Shown here one piece after another: positions 8,045 to 14,599 of a stretch of 14,599 nt of DNA; within the stretch, counting starts at the first letter, position 1, and every line of letters starts with the position of its first letter. The notes under the pieces are model-generated. The model did not search any database. It saw nothing but the letters and a program-made list of their open reading frames with translations, and was not told the origin of the DNA. Both the position numbers and the translations under genes were made by a program. This DNA comes from DTSX01 sp964008355. GTDB taxonomy: Bacteria; Pseudomonadota; Gammaproteobacteria; Steroidobacterales; UBA11654. The DNA is taken from NCBI GenBank assembly GCA_964008355.1, contig CAXGBD010000027.1:1-14599 (forward strand), in the 5' to 3' direction.

Positions 8045-8050
8045 TATAAT
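8045..8050 (+). promoter_or_regulatory. Candidate -10 box for the sugar isomerase operon
   Basis: A consensus TATAAT lies here in the 165-bp gap before the isomerase gene. It is followed seven bases later by an ATG at 8058, the same geometry as at 253-266. No convincing -35 sits 17 nt upstream. The downstream leader of about 60 nt contains the short open frame described separately. Confidence 0.35.
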
Positions 8051-8051
8051 A

Positions 8052-8111
8052 ATGGGTATGAAGTTAGTTATGATGATTATGAATCCATACACTAACAAGA
8101 ATTTGGAATAG
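8052..8111 (+). CDS. Possible methionine-rich leader peptide
   Basis: A 19-codon open frame reads MGMKLVMMIMNPYTNKNLE and ends in TAG at 8109-8111, four bases before the isomerase ATG at 8116. Five of its 19 residues are methionine. It lies just downstream of the TATAAT at 8045-8050; if that box is used, only the ATG at 8058 onwards would be on the transcript, as a leaderless 17-codon frame. It may be chance. Its value would be as a coupling or leader frame for the next gene. Confidence 0.2.
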   Translation: MGMKLVMMIMNPYTNKNLE

Positions 8112-8115
8112 TGTG

Positions 8116-9171
8116 ATGAAAACAATTAAAGGACCAGCTATATTTCTGGCTCAATTTGTTGGAGATGAACCTCCATTTAATACTCTAGATAACATAGCAA
8201 AATGGGCTGCAGGTCTTGGATTTAAAGGTGTGCAAATTCCAAGTTGGGATAGTCGTCTCTTTGATCTTGAAAAAGCAGCAAATAGCCAGTCATATTGTAC
8301 TGAAATTCATGAAATATTAGATAATCATGGTTTGGTGATTACAGAGTTATCAACACATACCCAGGGGCAACTGGTAGCCGTTCATCCTGCGTATGATCTT
8401 CTTTTTGACTCATTTGCAGTTCCTGAAGTTCGAGGTAATCCAGAATTGAGGCAACAATGGGCAGTGAGTCAAATGCTACTTGCAGCAAAAGCATCTGAGA
8501 ATCTAGGCTTAACTGAACATGCCACTTTTTCCGGTGCCTTGGCTTGGCCATACTTGTATCCCTGGCCTCAACGCCCAGCAGGACTCATAACAACTGCTTT
8601 TGATGAATTAGCCAAGCGGTGGTTACCCATACTCAATGCCTTTGATGATGCTGGAATTAATCTGTGTTATGAGATACATCCGGGTGAGGATTTACACGAT
8701 GGTTCTACATTTGAAATGTTTTTAGAGCGTGTTGATAACCATAATCGATGTCAGATGCTATACGATCCAAGTCACTATATGTTACAAGCACTGGATTATC
8801 TTCAGCACATTGATATTTATCACGAGCGGATCAAAATATTTCACGTAAAAGATGCAGAGTTGAACCCAACAGGACGTCAAGGTGTCTATGGAGGTTATCA
8901 GTCATGGCTCGATAGAGCAGGTCGATTTCGCTCTTTGGGTGATGGTCAAATTGATTTCAATAGCATTTTTTCTAAGTTTGCTCAATACGATTTTCAAGGG
9001 TGGGCTGTTCTAGAATGGGAATGTTGTTTAAAACATCCTGAAGATGGTGCAAAAGAAGGCGCAGCATTTATTCGTGATCAAATTATTCGTGTCACAGATA
9101 AAGCTTTCGATGATTTCGCAGCATCAGATAGCGATAAAAAATCTAATAAAAGTTTACTGGGCTTGCCTTAA
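8116..9171 (+). CDS. Sugar phosphate isomerase/epimerase-like TIM-barrel enzyme
   Basis: This 351-residue protein of the xylose-isomerase-like TIM-barrel family (AP endonuclease 2 type) begins MKTIKGPAIFLAQFVGD. Likely metal and catalytic residues are E186 and E191 in 'YEIHPGED', D217 and H220 in 'YDPSHYML', H243 and D246 in 'FHVKDAE', and E300/E302 in 'LEWE'. The motif 'SGALAWPYLYPWPQRPAGL' marks a distinct subfamily that I recall as usually paired with a Gfo/Idh dehydrogenase, as here. Members of the fold isomerise sugars, and some (DgpC of C-glycoside cleavage, 3-keto-glucoside lyases) act on keto-sugars. No signal peptide is visible, so it is cytosolic. The start is ATG 8116 or the adjacent GTG 8113; TTGGAA about 8 nt upstream is at best a weak ribosome site. 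The exact substrate is unknown. Confidence 0.85.
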   Translation: MKTIKGPAIFLAQFVGDEPPFNTLDNIAKWAAGLGFKGVQIPSWDSRLFDLEKAANSQSYCTEIHEILDNHGLVITELSTHTQGQLVAVHPAYDLLFDSFAVPEVRGNPELRQQWAVSQMLLAAKASENLGLTEHATFSGALAWPYLYPWPQRPAGLITTAFDELAKRWLPILNAFDDAGINLCYEIHPGEDLHDGSTFEMFLERVDNHNRCQMLYDPSHYMLQALDYLQHIDIYHERIKIFHVKDAELNPTGRQGVYGGYQSWLDRAGRFRSLGDGQIDFNSIFSKFAQYDFQGWAVLEWECCLKHPEDGAKEGAAFIRDQIIRVTDKAFDDFAASDSDKKSNKSLLGLP

Positions 9172-9184
9172 ACAACATGGCTGA

Positions 9185-10342
9185 ATGGCTGATATAGAAA
9201 AAAAAGATCCAATCCGATGGGGAATGGTCGGAGGAGGTCAGGGGTCCTTCATTGGTGAAGTACATCGTATCGCTGCCCGTCTCAATAACAACTATCTCTT
9301 TTGTTCAGGTGCCTTATCGTCCACACCAGAACGGTCTCAAATTTCAGGTTCAGAAGCAGGCTTGGAAAAAGATAGATCGTATCCAAACTATGAGGCAATG
9401 ATTAAAGGTGAATCGAGCCGAGATGATCGAATTGAAGCGGTATCAATTGTTACGCCCAATGATACGCATTTTCCCATTGCAAAAAGATTTCTCCAAGAAG
9501 GTTTTCATGTCATTTGTGATAAGCCAATGACAGTAACCACTCATGAAGCTGATGAATTAGTTCAACTTGCTAACCAGCGTAACTTAATTTTTGCCGTTAC
9601 TTATAATTACAGCGGTCATCCAATGGTCAGGCATGCACGAGCTATGATTAAGAATGGCGATATTGGAGCAATTAGGGTCTTACAATGTGAATATGCTCAG
9701 GATTGGCTAGCAGAGTCAATTGAAAAAGAAGGCCACAAACAAGCTTTGTGGCGAACTGATCCTTTACAATCAGGATTGGGTGGTTGTATTGGTGATATTG
9801 GGACACATGCATTTCATTTAGCTTGTTTTGTAAGTGGATTAGAGCCAGAGGCTTTGTGTGCCGATATTTCAATATTTGGCGATGGACGAAAGTTAGACGA
9901 TAACGCCAACGTTTTATTACGATTTAAAGGAAATGCCAGAGGTATTATTTGGGTGAGTCAAGTGGCGATTGGTAATGAAAATAATTTAAAACTTAGAATT
10001 TTTGGTGAGCAAGGTGGACTGAGTTGGCGGCAAGAAGAGCCTAATGAATTAATTTTTTCTCCTTTAAATCAGCCATCACGAAAAATCTCTGGAGACAGCT
10101 CAAAAGCCTCTGATGAGGCATCGATCATAACCAAAGTCCCTGCAGGTCATCCTGAAGGATATTTAGAGGGTTTTGCAACAATTTATAGTGAAATTGCACA
10201 GGCAATTTTTGCTGCGCGCAGTGGTGAGACTGTAGATCAAAATATAATTTTTCCTACAGCTGAGGACGGTAAAGCTGGAGTGAATTTTATAGAAGCGGTC
10301 GTTCGTTCAAGCAACAAAGGTTCGGGTTGGGTAAATTTATAA
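9185..10342 (+). CDS. Gfo/Idh/MocA family sugar dehydrogenase
   Basis: This 385-residue NAD(P)-dependent oxidoreductase has an N-terminal Rossmann fold with the dinucleotide loop G16-G-G-Q-G20 ('GMVGGGQGSFIG'). The catalytic lysine is K113 in 'CDKPMT', and D204 and H208 lie in 'GDIGTHAFH', the usual K/D/H set of the family. The C-terminal part forms the sugar-binding beta-sheet domain. It follows the TIM-barrel gene by 13 nt and is surely co-transcribed with it. Gfo/Idh enzymes oxidise or reduce hydroxyls of sugars and inositols. DgpA, which oxidises the 3-hydroxyl of C-glucosides, belongs to the same superfamily and also works with a TIM-barrel partner. The start region is odd: eight bases including the ATG are tandemly repeated (9177-9192), and an A8 tract follows at 9198-9205. 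No signal peptide is seen, so it is cytosolic. The substrate is not determined. Confidence 0.88.
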   Translation: MADIEKKDPIRWGMVGGGQGSFIGEVHRIAARLNNNYLFCSGALSSTPERSQISGSEAGLEKDRSYPNYEAMIKGESSRDDRIEAVSIVTPNDTHFPIAKRFLQEGFHVICDKPMTVTTHEADELVQLANQRNLIFAVTYNYSGHPMVRHARAMIKNGDIGAIRVLQCEYAQDWLAESIEKEGHKQALWRTDPLQSGLGGCIGDIGTHAFHLACFVSGLEPEALCADISIFGDGRKLDDNANVLLRFKGNARGIIWVSQVAIGNENNLKLRIFGEQGGLSWRQEEPNELIFSPLNQPSRKISGDSSKASDEASIITKVPAGHPEGYLEGFATIYSEIAQAIFAARSGETVDQNIIFPTAEDGKAGVNFIEAVVRSSNKGSGWVNL

Positions 10343-10365
10343 GGCCAAGCAGTTTTTGCTTTCAC

Positions 10366-11532
10366 TTAACGGGTTTGTGTGTATTGTTTTCGATAATAAT
10401 ATAGTGCGCCATACAAAACAAACAGTATAGCTGGCAGTGTGCTCATCGTTTGGATGACTTGCATTCCGTTTGAATTATCAAGAAATCGCCCCATTATTGG
10501 CAGCACGATTGAGACCGACAAGTTCCCAAGCCCTCCCATAATTGAAAGCCCAAAAGCACCACTTTCAGGTATATTTTCTGAAATAAATGCAAGTGTAGTT
10601 GGCCAGAAAAAAGTGATTCCTATGGCAAAAACACCGGCAGCAAAAAAAATAAACATACCCGAAGCGTTAGCAAGAAGTTGCAATCCAATAAACGAAAATA
10701 ATGCTGAAAACCACAACATACCAGTCGTATTAATTTTTTTTGAAATTGGACCAGCAAAATATCGACCAATCATCATAAGACCATTAATAAATGCGAGTAC
10801 AAGGAGTGCATTGATCCCTGTTTCTTTTAGCAGTGATTCGATACGTTGAGTTGTTCCTAATTCCGTTGTAGCCGAAAGCAACATACAAAAGGCAATAAAT
10901 AGATAAAGTGGCGTCAAGAGACTTTTGAGAGCTACCTTTGTACTGATCCCCATTTCTACCCGTTCAGTTAATGGAAATGGTTGACCTGTAATTAGGTAAC
11001 CATACACAACTAGAGGGATAAAAAGAGATGCCACCATCACTTGCCAGCCCAGACCTAGGATATCCATGATTAAGTATCCAATGATTGAGCCAATAACAAT
11101 TCCTGCAGGCCACCATAAATGAAAACGATTGAGCATTTTAGTTTTTTGAGTGGGATACATACTTGCCACTAAAGGGTTGCAGACAGCTTCAATCATACCA
11201 TTACCCAATCCCATGAGGATGGTTGCTGTAAATAGTGATGAAAAATCCGTAGCAGCTAATGTAAAGATAATTCCGAATGCATGTAGAATAAAAGCTAGCC
11301 ACATAACTTTTTTCATACCGAAATAATCGACGATAGGTCCACCAACAATCATCGCTAGAGTAAATCCCCAAAATGCAGGCATAAAAGCGTAGCCTATTTG
11401 CTCCAATGTCAAACCGACCCCTGTCGGTCCAAAAACTGTTTCTAATCGTGCACGAATCGCAAAGGTCATTGCGGTTAGAGCCAAGGAGGTGCAACTGGCA
11501 ATAAAAAGACGGTTTTTATTAAATATGCTCAT
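10366..11532 (-). CDS. MFS transporter, probable sugar or keto-sugar carrier
   Basis: This 388-residue membrane protein has about twelve hydrophobic segments. It begins MSIFNKNRLFIASCTSLA, and the loop between helices 2 and 3 carries the MFS signature as 'GGPIVDYFGMKK'. Charged 'RARLETVFGPTG' lies near residues 27-38 after helix 1, and 'FHLWWPAGIVIGS' precedes helix 5. The gene is convergent with the Gfo/Idh gene (23-bp gap) and divergent from the exported TIM-barrel/GMC operon. Its place between the two enzyme groups points to import of the compound that both groups handle. MFS carriers are usually proton-coupled importers or exporters in the inner membrane. The start is the ATG at 11532-11530, with only a weak GAAG upstream. 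Direction and substrate are inferred from context only. Confidence 0.85.
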   Translation of the reverse strand: MSIFNKNRLFIASCTSLALTAMTFAIRARLETVFGPTGVGLTLEQIGYAFMPAFWGFTLAMIVGGPIVDYFGMKKVMWLAFILHAFGIIFTLAATDFSSLFTATILMGLGNGMIEAVCNPLVASMYPTQKTKMLNRFHLWWPAGIVIGSIIGYLIMDILGLGWQVMVASLFIPLVVYGYLITGQPFPLTERVEMGISTKVALKSLLTPLYLFIAFCMLLSATTELGTTQRIESLLKETGINALLVLAFINGLMMIGRYFAGPISKKINTTGMLWFSALFSFIGLQLLANASGMFIFFAAGVFAIGITFFWPTTLAFISENIPESGAFGLSIMGGLGNLSVSIVLPIMGRFLDNSNGMQVIQTMSTLPAILFVLYGALYYYRKQYTQTR

Positions 11533-11612
11533 ATTATTATCGAATCTTCATTGTATTAAAGTGAGTTATAAGAGTTTCTCAAATGATGGGTATTAATCCT
11601 ACTTATTTAAAT

Positions 11613-11622
11613 CTTTTAAAAG
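11613..11622. repeat. Palindrome CTTTTAAAAG in the divergent region
   Basis: A 10-bp perfect palindrome, with a looser ATCTT/AAGAT pair around it (11611-11615 and 11630-11634). It lies midway in the 179-bp gap between the MFS gene and the exported TIM-barrel operon. It could be an operator or simply reflect AT-rich composition. Confidence 0.2.
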
Positions 11623-11662
11623 AAGTTTTAAGATATTAGCTAAAAATTTGATTGCCACAAAC

Positions 11663-11683
11663 TGAACCATTGGCTATGGTTCA
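11663..11683. promoter_or_regulatory. Perfect 8-5-8 dyad, probable operator
   Basis: TGAACCAT (11663-11670) and ATGGTTCA (11676-11683) are exact reverse complements around the spacer TGGCT. The spacer plus the last base of the left arm form the predicted -35 hexamer TTGGCT (11670-11675), so a bound protein would block RNA polymerase. A 21-bp symmetrical site of this kind suits a dimeric repressor. It sits between the divergent MFS and exported-enzyme genes and could control both. No regulator gene is in the window. Confidence 0.5.
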
Positions 11684-11698
11684 TCTGAGGTTTATACA
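11670..11698 (+). promoter_or_regulatory. Predicted promoter of the exported-enzyme operon
   Basis: TTGGCT (11670-11675, four of six to TTGACA) and TATACA (11693-11698, four of six to TATAAT) are separated by exactly 17 nt. Transcription would begin near 11705, only about seven bases before the ATG at 11712, so the leader would be very short and without a Shine-Dalgarno. Confidence 0.4.
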
Positions 11699-11711
11699 GT
11701 GTGATTTTAAA

Positions 11712-12584
11712 ATGTCTATAACACGAAGAGAATTAATTGCAGCATTAGGAACGCTAGCAGCCACCTCTAATCTTTATGCAGATCAATCTTCTCAACAACA
11801 ATCTCGGCAATTGTTAAAAGGCTTGGCTTGTAACATGGAATCTTGGTGGACTGATCTTGATTTTATGCAGCGATTTGAGAGGGCTGCACAGTCAGGATTC
11901 AGTTCAATAGAATTTTGGGAACACAACAAAAATAAAAGAAACATGAATGCTGTTGCCGCATTGGCCAGAAAACTGGATCTCAATATTGTTCAATTCACAG
12001 GCTGGGGCGGCCCCAGTCTTGCTGATACCAGTAATCACAATGATTTTATTGAAACAATGAAACGAGTTACTGAAATAGCTCATCGATTAGATGCCCCAAT
12101 GTTTACCGTGGTTGGACACCAAACAGTGAAAACCATCCCGCAAACAGCAAGCTTGGCAAATTTGTCCCTAGCTCTGGAAACAGCAGCTCCTATTTTGGAG
12201 GATGCAAAAAAGATGTTAATACTGGAGCCTTTTAATCCGGTTGACCATCAGGGGCATTTTTTAAATGGGTCAGTGGATGCGTTACGAATCTGCAGGGAAA
12301 TTGATTCGCCTTTTATTAAAATTAACTGGGACCTGTACCACATGCAATTAACCGAAGGCAATATAGTGGAAAATCTTTATGCTGGAATAGACCAAGTTGG
12401 TTATATACAAGTCGCTGATATTCCAGGACGCCATCAACCTGGGTCGGGAGAATTGAATTATAATTTTATTTTCAATACCATCGATGACATAGGCTATAAA
12501 GGACCGATTGGACTAGAATGTTGGCCAGAAAATAATGATGAAAAGCAAGCTATAGCAGATATTATTGTGCAGCGCTTCGGTTAA
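11712..12584 (+). CDS. Tat-exported hydroxypyruvate-isomerase-like TIM-barrel protein
   Basis: This 290-residue enzyme starts MSITRRELIAALGTLAATS, a twin-arginine signal (R5-R6) with probable cleavage after 'LYA' (A23). It should therefore work outside the cytoplasm. The rest is a xylose-isomerase-like barrel resembling hydroxypyruvate isomerase. E172 ('LEPFNP') and E269 ('LECWPE') are spaced like the two catalytic glutamates of Hyi/OtnI. 'INWDLYHMQLTEGN' (204-217) and 'ADIPGRHQPGSGELNY' are also Hyi-like. Hydroxypyruvate isomerase itself is cytosolic, so the export signal argues for another substrate, perhaps a keto-sugar made by the dehydrogenase encoded downstream. The open frame extends up to 11652, but only ATG 11712 gives the Tat signal. 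It is the first gene of an operon, with 16 nt to the next gene. Confidence 0.85.
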   Translation: MSITRRELIAALGTLAATSNLYADQSSQQQSRQLLKGLACNMESWWTDLDFMQRFERAAQSGFSSIEFWEHNKNKRNMNAVAALARKLDLNIVQFTGWGGPSLADTSNHNDFIETMKRVTEIAHRLDAPMFTVVGHQTVKTIPQTASLANLSLALETAAPILEDAKKMLILEPFNPVDHQGHFLNGSVDALRICREIDSPFIKINWDLYHMQLTEGNIVENLYAGIDQVGYIQVADIPGRHQPGSGELNYNFIFNTIDDIGYKGPIGLECWPENNDEKQAIADIIVQRFG

Positions 12585-12600
12585 TTTTATTAAATTAAAT

Positions 12601-13191
12601 ATGGACAAAAACATAACATTAAATTCAATAACATTCACAAGAAGAAAGGCAATTAGAAATGCAGTATTGCTTTTAGGCGGAAGTATATCTGCTGCCCAAA
12701 TTAGCCCTTTAATCAGCAATGTGACTGCAATGGATGCAAATTACATACCAAAATTTCTCAGCCAACATCATTTTCAAATGACTCAACACCTAGTTGATTT
12801 GATCATTCCAGAATCCGATACTCCAGGTGCATTAACTGCCAATGTACATCAATTTATTGATGTTATGTTGGACGGGTGGGCAGCATCAGACACACAGCTT
12901 CGTTTCCTCGATAATTTTAATAATATTGATCGTCGTAGTGCGACCATGACTGGTAAAACATTTGCCAATGCTAATAGAACACAGCAAATAAAATTACTTG
13001 AAGTATTAGACAAGGAATCATTTTCCGATAACGGCACTGATATTTTTTTTGGAGAGTTCAAAGCTTTGGTTATTTTTGGTTATTATTCATCAGCAGAAGG
13101 CGCTTCCATTGAGTTGCGATACGATCGTATTCCAGGTGATTACAGAGACTGTATCCCATTCAGCGAGGTAGGCCGCAGTTGGTCAACCTAA
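12601..13191 (+). CDS. Gluconate 2-dehydrogenase subunit 3 family protein, Tat signal
   Basis: This 196-residue small subunit has a twin-arginine leader ('FTRRKAIRNAVLLLGGS', R14-R15). The body has the family features: 'QHLVDLIIPESDTPGA', then 'FIDVMLDGW', and a C-terminal 'YYSSAEGASIELRYDRIPGDYRDCIPF'. In FAD glucose and sorbitol dehydrogenases this gamma subunit carries the Tat signal and exports the folded flavoprotein with it. Here the next gene encodes a GMC flavoprotein that has no signal of its own, so the same role is expected. The frame is open from GTG 12565, but that start would overlap the previous gene and put extra residues before the signal; ATG 12601 is preferred. No Shine-Dalgarno is visible upstream (AT-only sequence). 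Confidence 0.85.
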   Translation: MDKNITLNSITFTRRKAIRNAVLLLGGSISAAQISPLISNVTAMDANYIPKFLSQHHFQMTQHLVDLIIPESDTPGALTANVHQFIDVMLDGWAASDTQLRFLDNFNNIDRRSATMTGKTFANANRTQQIKLLEVLDKESFSDNGTDIFFGEFKALVIFGYYSSAEGASIELRYDRIPGDYRDCIPFSEVGRSWST

Positions 13192-13198
13192 TGTTTAT

Positions 13199-13205
13199 AA
13201 GGAAA
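13199..13205 (+). promoter_or_regulatory. Ribosome binding site of the GMC gene
   Basis: AAGGAAA lies 6 bases before ATG 13212 (8 from the end of AAGGA). It is one of the few good Shine-Dalgarno sequences here and it decides the start of the GMC gene over the in-frame ATG at 13224. Confidence 0.6.
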
Positions 13206-13211
13206 TGATTA

Positions 13212-14599
13212 ATGTCGAGTAATATGCCACCTGAGTTTGATGCCATAGTAGTGGGTTCGGGAATCTCAGGGGGATGGGCTGCAAAAGAGCTTACTGAGAG
13301 AGGTTTAAAAGTACTGCTTGTGGAGAGAGGTCCGCACATAACTCATAGAAAAGATTATAGCGGAGAAGGTAAAGCCCCATGGGAAATGCCGTTCGCAGGC
13401 CGTATTCCAGAAGATGAAGCGAATCGGGATTATTTTGTTCAAAAAGACTGTTATGCCTTAGAAAGTGCTACCAAGAAATTCTTTGTTAACGATCGGATAC
13501 ATCAATACATTCATCCTCAAGAGAAGCCATTTAGTTGGATTAGAGGTTACCAACTGGGTGGTAGATCGCAACTCTGGGCTAGGCAGACTTACCGGTGGAG
13601 TGATATCGATTTCAGAGCTAACAAAACTGATGGCCACGGGATTGATTGGCCTATTCGTTATCAAGATATTGCTCCATGGTATGACCATGTTGAAAAGTTT
13701 GTAGGAATTAGTGGCTCCTTAGAAGGGCTAGATCAATTACCAGATGGGAAATTTTTACCTCCAATGACAATGAATTGCGTTGAAGCTGAGGCAAAACAAA
13801 AAATAGAAAAAGCCTTTCCAACACGTAAGATGATTATAGGACGTTGTGCTAATCTTACGAAACCAACTAAAGAACATCTTGAGCTAGGTCGGGGTCGTTG
13901 CCAGTATCGCAATGAGTGTGAGAAAGGATGTTCGTTCGGCGCATCCTTCAGCTCACTTTCCGCAACACTACCTGCCGCACGCAGGACAAGTAATTTAACT
14001 ACCGTCACTGATGCAATTGTTCATAGTGTGATTTATGACGATGTCTCAAAACGAGCCACTGGAGTTAAAATTATTGATGCAAACACTAAAGACTATCACC
14101 AGTATTCTGGACGTATAATATTTCTCTGTGCTTCTACATTAGGCTCCACCCAAATCATGTTGAATTCGATATCAGAGAGTTTTCCAAACGGTATTGCTAA
14201 TTCCAGTGGCACCTTGGGGCATTATCTTATGGACCATATTTTTATGTCAGGAGCCAGTGGTCAACACCCTGGGTTTCAAGAACACTATTATTCGGGCAGA
14301 AGACCTAATGGGATTTATATTCCAAGATATAGGAATGTGACCGAGAAGGATGATCGTTTTATACGCGGTTACGGTTTCCAAGGGGGCGCCTCAAGACCGA
14401 ACTGGAGACGCGGTTTGAATATGCAAGGTATTGGTCTTGAATTAAAAGAAAAACTAAGAGTACCTGGTTCTTGGCAATTCAATCTTGGTGGTTTTGGTGA
14501 AATGCTTCCTGATAAAAGAAATCGTGTACTTTTGGATAAAAACCAGCAGGATCAATGGGGAATACCATTATTGAATATAGAATGCGAACTTCGTGACAA
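13212..14599 (+). CDS. GMC-family FAD dehydrogenase, catalytic subunit (3' end missing)
   Basis: The frame is open for 462 codons and runs off the right edge. The first residues read MSSNMPPEFDAIVVGSGISG; the FAD motif GxGxxG is at residues 15-20, followed by 'VLLVERGP'. 'GYQLGGRSQLWARQTYRW' is the GMC FAD-contact signature. A cysteine set C230-x5-C236-x3-C240 ('CQYRNECEKGCSFGA') lies in the position where FAD glucose dehydrogenases and related glucoside 3-dehydrogenases bind a [3Fe-4S] cluster. No signal peptide is present, so the Tat leader of the preceding small subunit probably carries it to the periplasm. Such enzymes oxidise a sugar hydroxyl (C1, C2 or C3) and pass electrons to a cytochrome c, which may be encoded downstream outside the window. 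The gene starts 20 nt after the small subunit and has a good ribosome site. The sugar and carbon oxidised are unknown. Confidence 0.88.
   Translation, partial: MSSNMPPEFDAIVVGSGISGGWAAKELTERGLKVLLVERGPHITHRKDYSGEGKAPWEMPFAGRIPEDEANRDYFVQKDCYALESATKKFFVNDRIHQYIHPQEKPFSWIRGYQLGGRSQLWARQTYRWSDIDFRANKTDGHGIDWPIRYQDIAPWYDHVEKFVGISGSLEGLDQLPDGKFLPPMTMNCVEAEAKQKIEKAFPTRKMIIGRCANLTKPTKEHLELGRGRCQYRNECEKGCSFGASFSSLSATLPAARRTSNLTTVTDAIVHSVIYDDVSKRATGVKIIDANTKDYHQYSGRIIFLCASTLGSTQIMLNSISESFPNGIANSSGTLGHYLMDHIFMSGASGQHPGFQEHYYSGRRPNGIYIPRYRNVTEKDDRFIRGYGFQGGASRPNWRRGLNMQGIGLELKEKLRVPGSWQFNLGGFGEMLPDKRNRVLLDKNQQDQWGIPLLNIECELRD

Noticed and set aside
10347..10361. AAGCA/TGCTT hairpin between the convergent genes as a shared terminator
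   Set aside because: The stem is only five base pairs and has no following T-run on either strand.
10439..10849. 136-codon open frame on the plus strand inside the MFS gene
   Set aside because: It is antisense to a clear transporter, has no recognisable motif, and its hydrophobic pattern mirrors the membrane gene; treated as a shadow.
11652..11711. Upstream start for the exported TIM-barrel gene
   Set aside because: It would run through the predicted operator and -10 region and bury the Tat signal; ATG 11712 puts the twin arginines at residues 5-6.
12565..12600. GTG start for the subunit 3 gene
   Set aside because: It overlaps the previous coding region and adds residues ahead of an already complete Tat leader.
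1..14599. CRISPR arrays, insertion sequences, tRNA or rRNA genes
   Set aside because: I looked for regular spaced repeats, transposase motifs and tRNA-like cloverleaf arms in the gaps and saw none; no gene-free stretch exceeds about 180 bases.

Overview
The window is AT-rich (roughly 40% GC by eye) and densely packed, from a Gram-negative bacterium. Evidence for this is a penicillin-binding-protein-4 (PBP4) type carboxypeptidase and two twin-arginine (Tat) signal peptides. The dihydroorotase belongs to the 'DDQVH' type, which I recall from Bacteroidota and from some Gammaproteobacteria such as xanthomonads. A low-GC gammaproteobacterium is my best guess and Bacteroidota the main alternative; the sequence does not settle it. 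Most starts lack a clear Shine-Dalgarno sequence.

Left part (1-1786): the N-terminus of a Major Facilitator Superfamily (MFS) transporter reads leftward off the window edge. It is divergent from a class I dihydroorotase gene (pyrC). The 93-bp gap between them holds nested inverted repeats and a TATAAT box seven bases before an ATG. A 180-bp gap with a long two-tier inverted repeat follows pyrC.

Middle (1787-7950): an apparent four-gene operon. The first gene encodes a GltD-like FAD/NAD(P)H oxidoreductase with its own C-terminal 2x[4Fe-4S] ferredoxin domain. The next two encode the fused gamma-alpha subunit and the beta subunit of a 2-oxoacid:ferredoxin oxidoreductase. These three are joined by 4-nt ATGA overlaps and look like one NAD(P)H-linked complex. 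A D-Ala-D-Ala carboxypeptidase/endopeptidase (dacB, PBP4) follows 13 nt later.

Right part (8116-14599): a carbohydrate locus. A xylose-isomerase-like TIM-barrel enzyme and a Gfo/Idh/MocA dehydrogenase are co-directional. An MFS transporter converges on them from the minus strand. Divergent from that transporter is a second operon, which encodes a Tat-exported hydroxypyruvate-isomerase-like TIM barrel, a Tat-exported 'gluconate 2-dehydrogenase subunit 3' protein, and a GMC flavoprotein dehydrogenase that runs off the right edge. A perfect 8-5-8 dyad sits over the predicted -35 of the second operon.

I infer a pathway in which a sugar or glycoside is oxidised in the periplasm, probably to a keto-sugar. 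It would then be processed there, imported by the MFS carrier and finished by the cytosolic isomerase/lyase-like and Gfo/Idh enzymes. The closest described parallels are the 3-keto-glucoside and C-glycoside cleavage pathways. The substrate cannot be read from the sequence.
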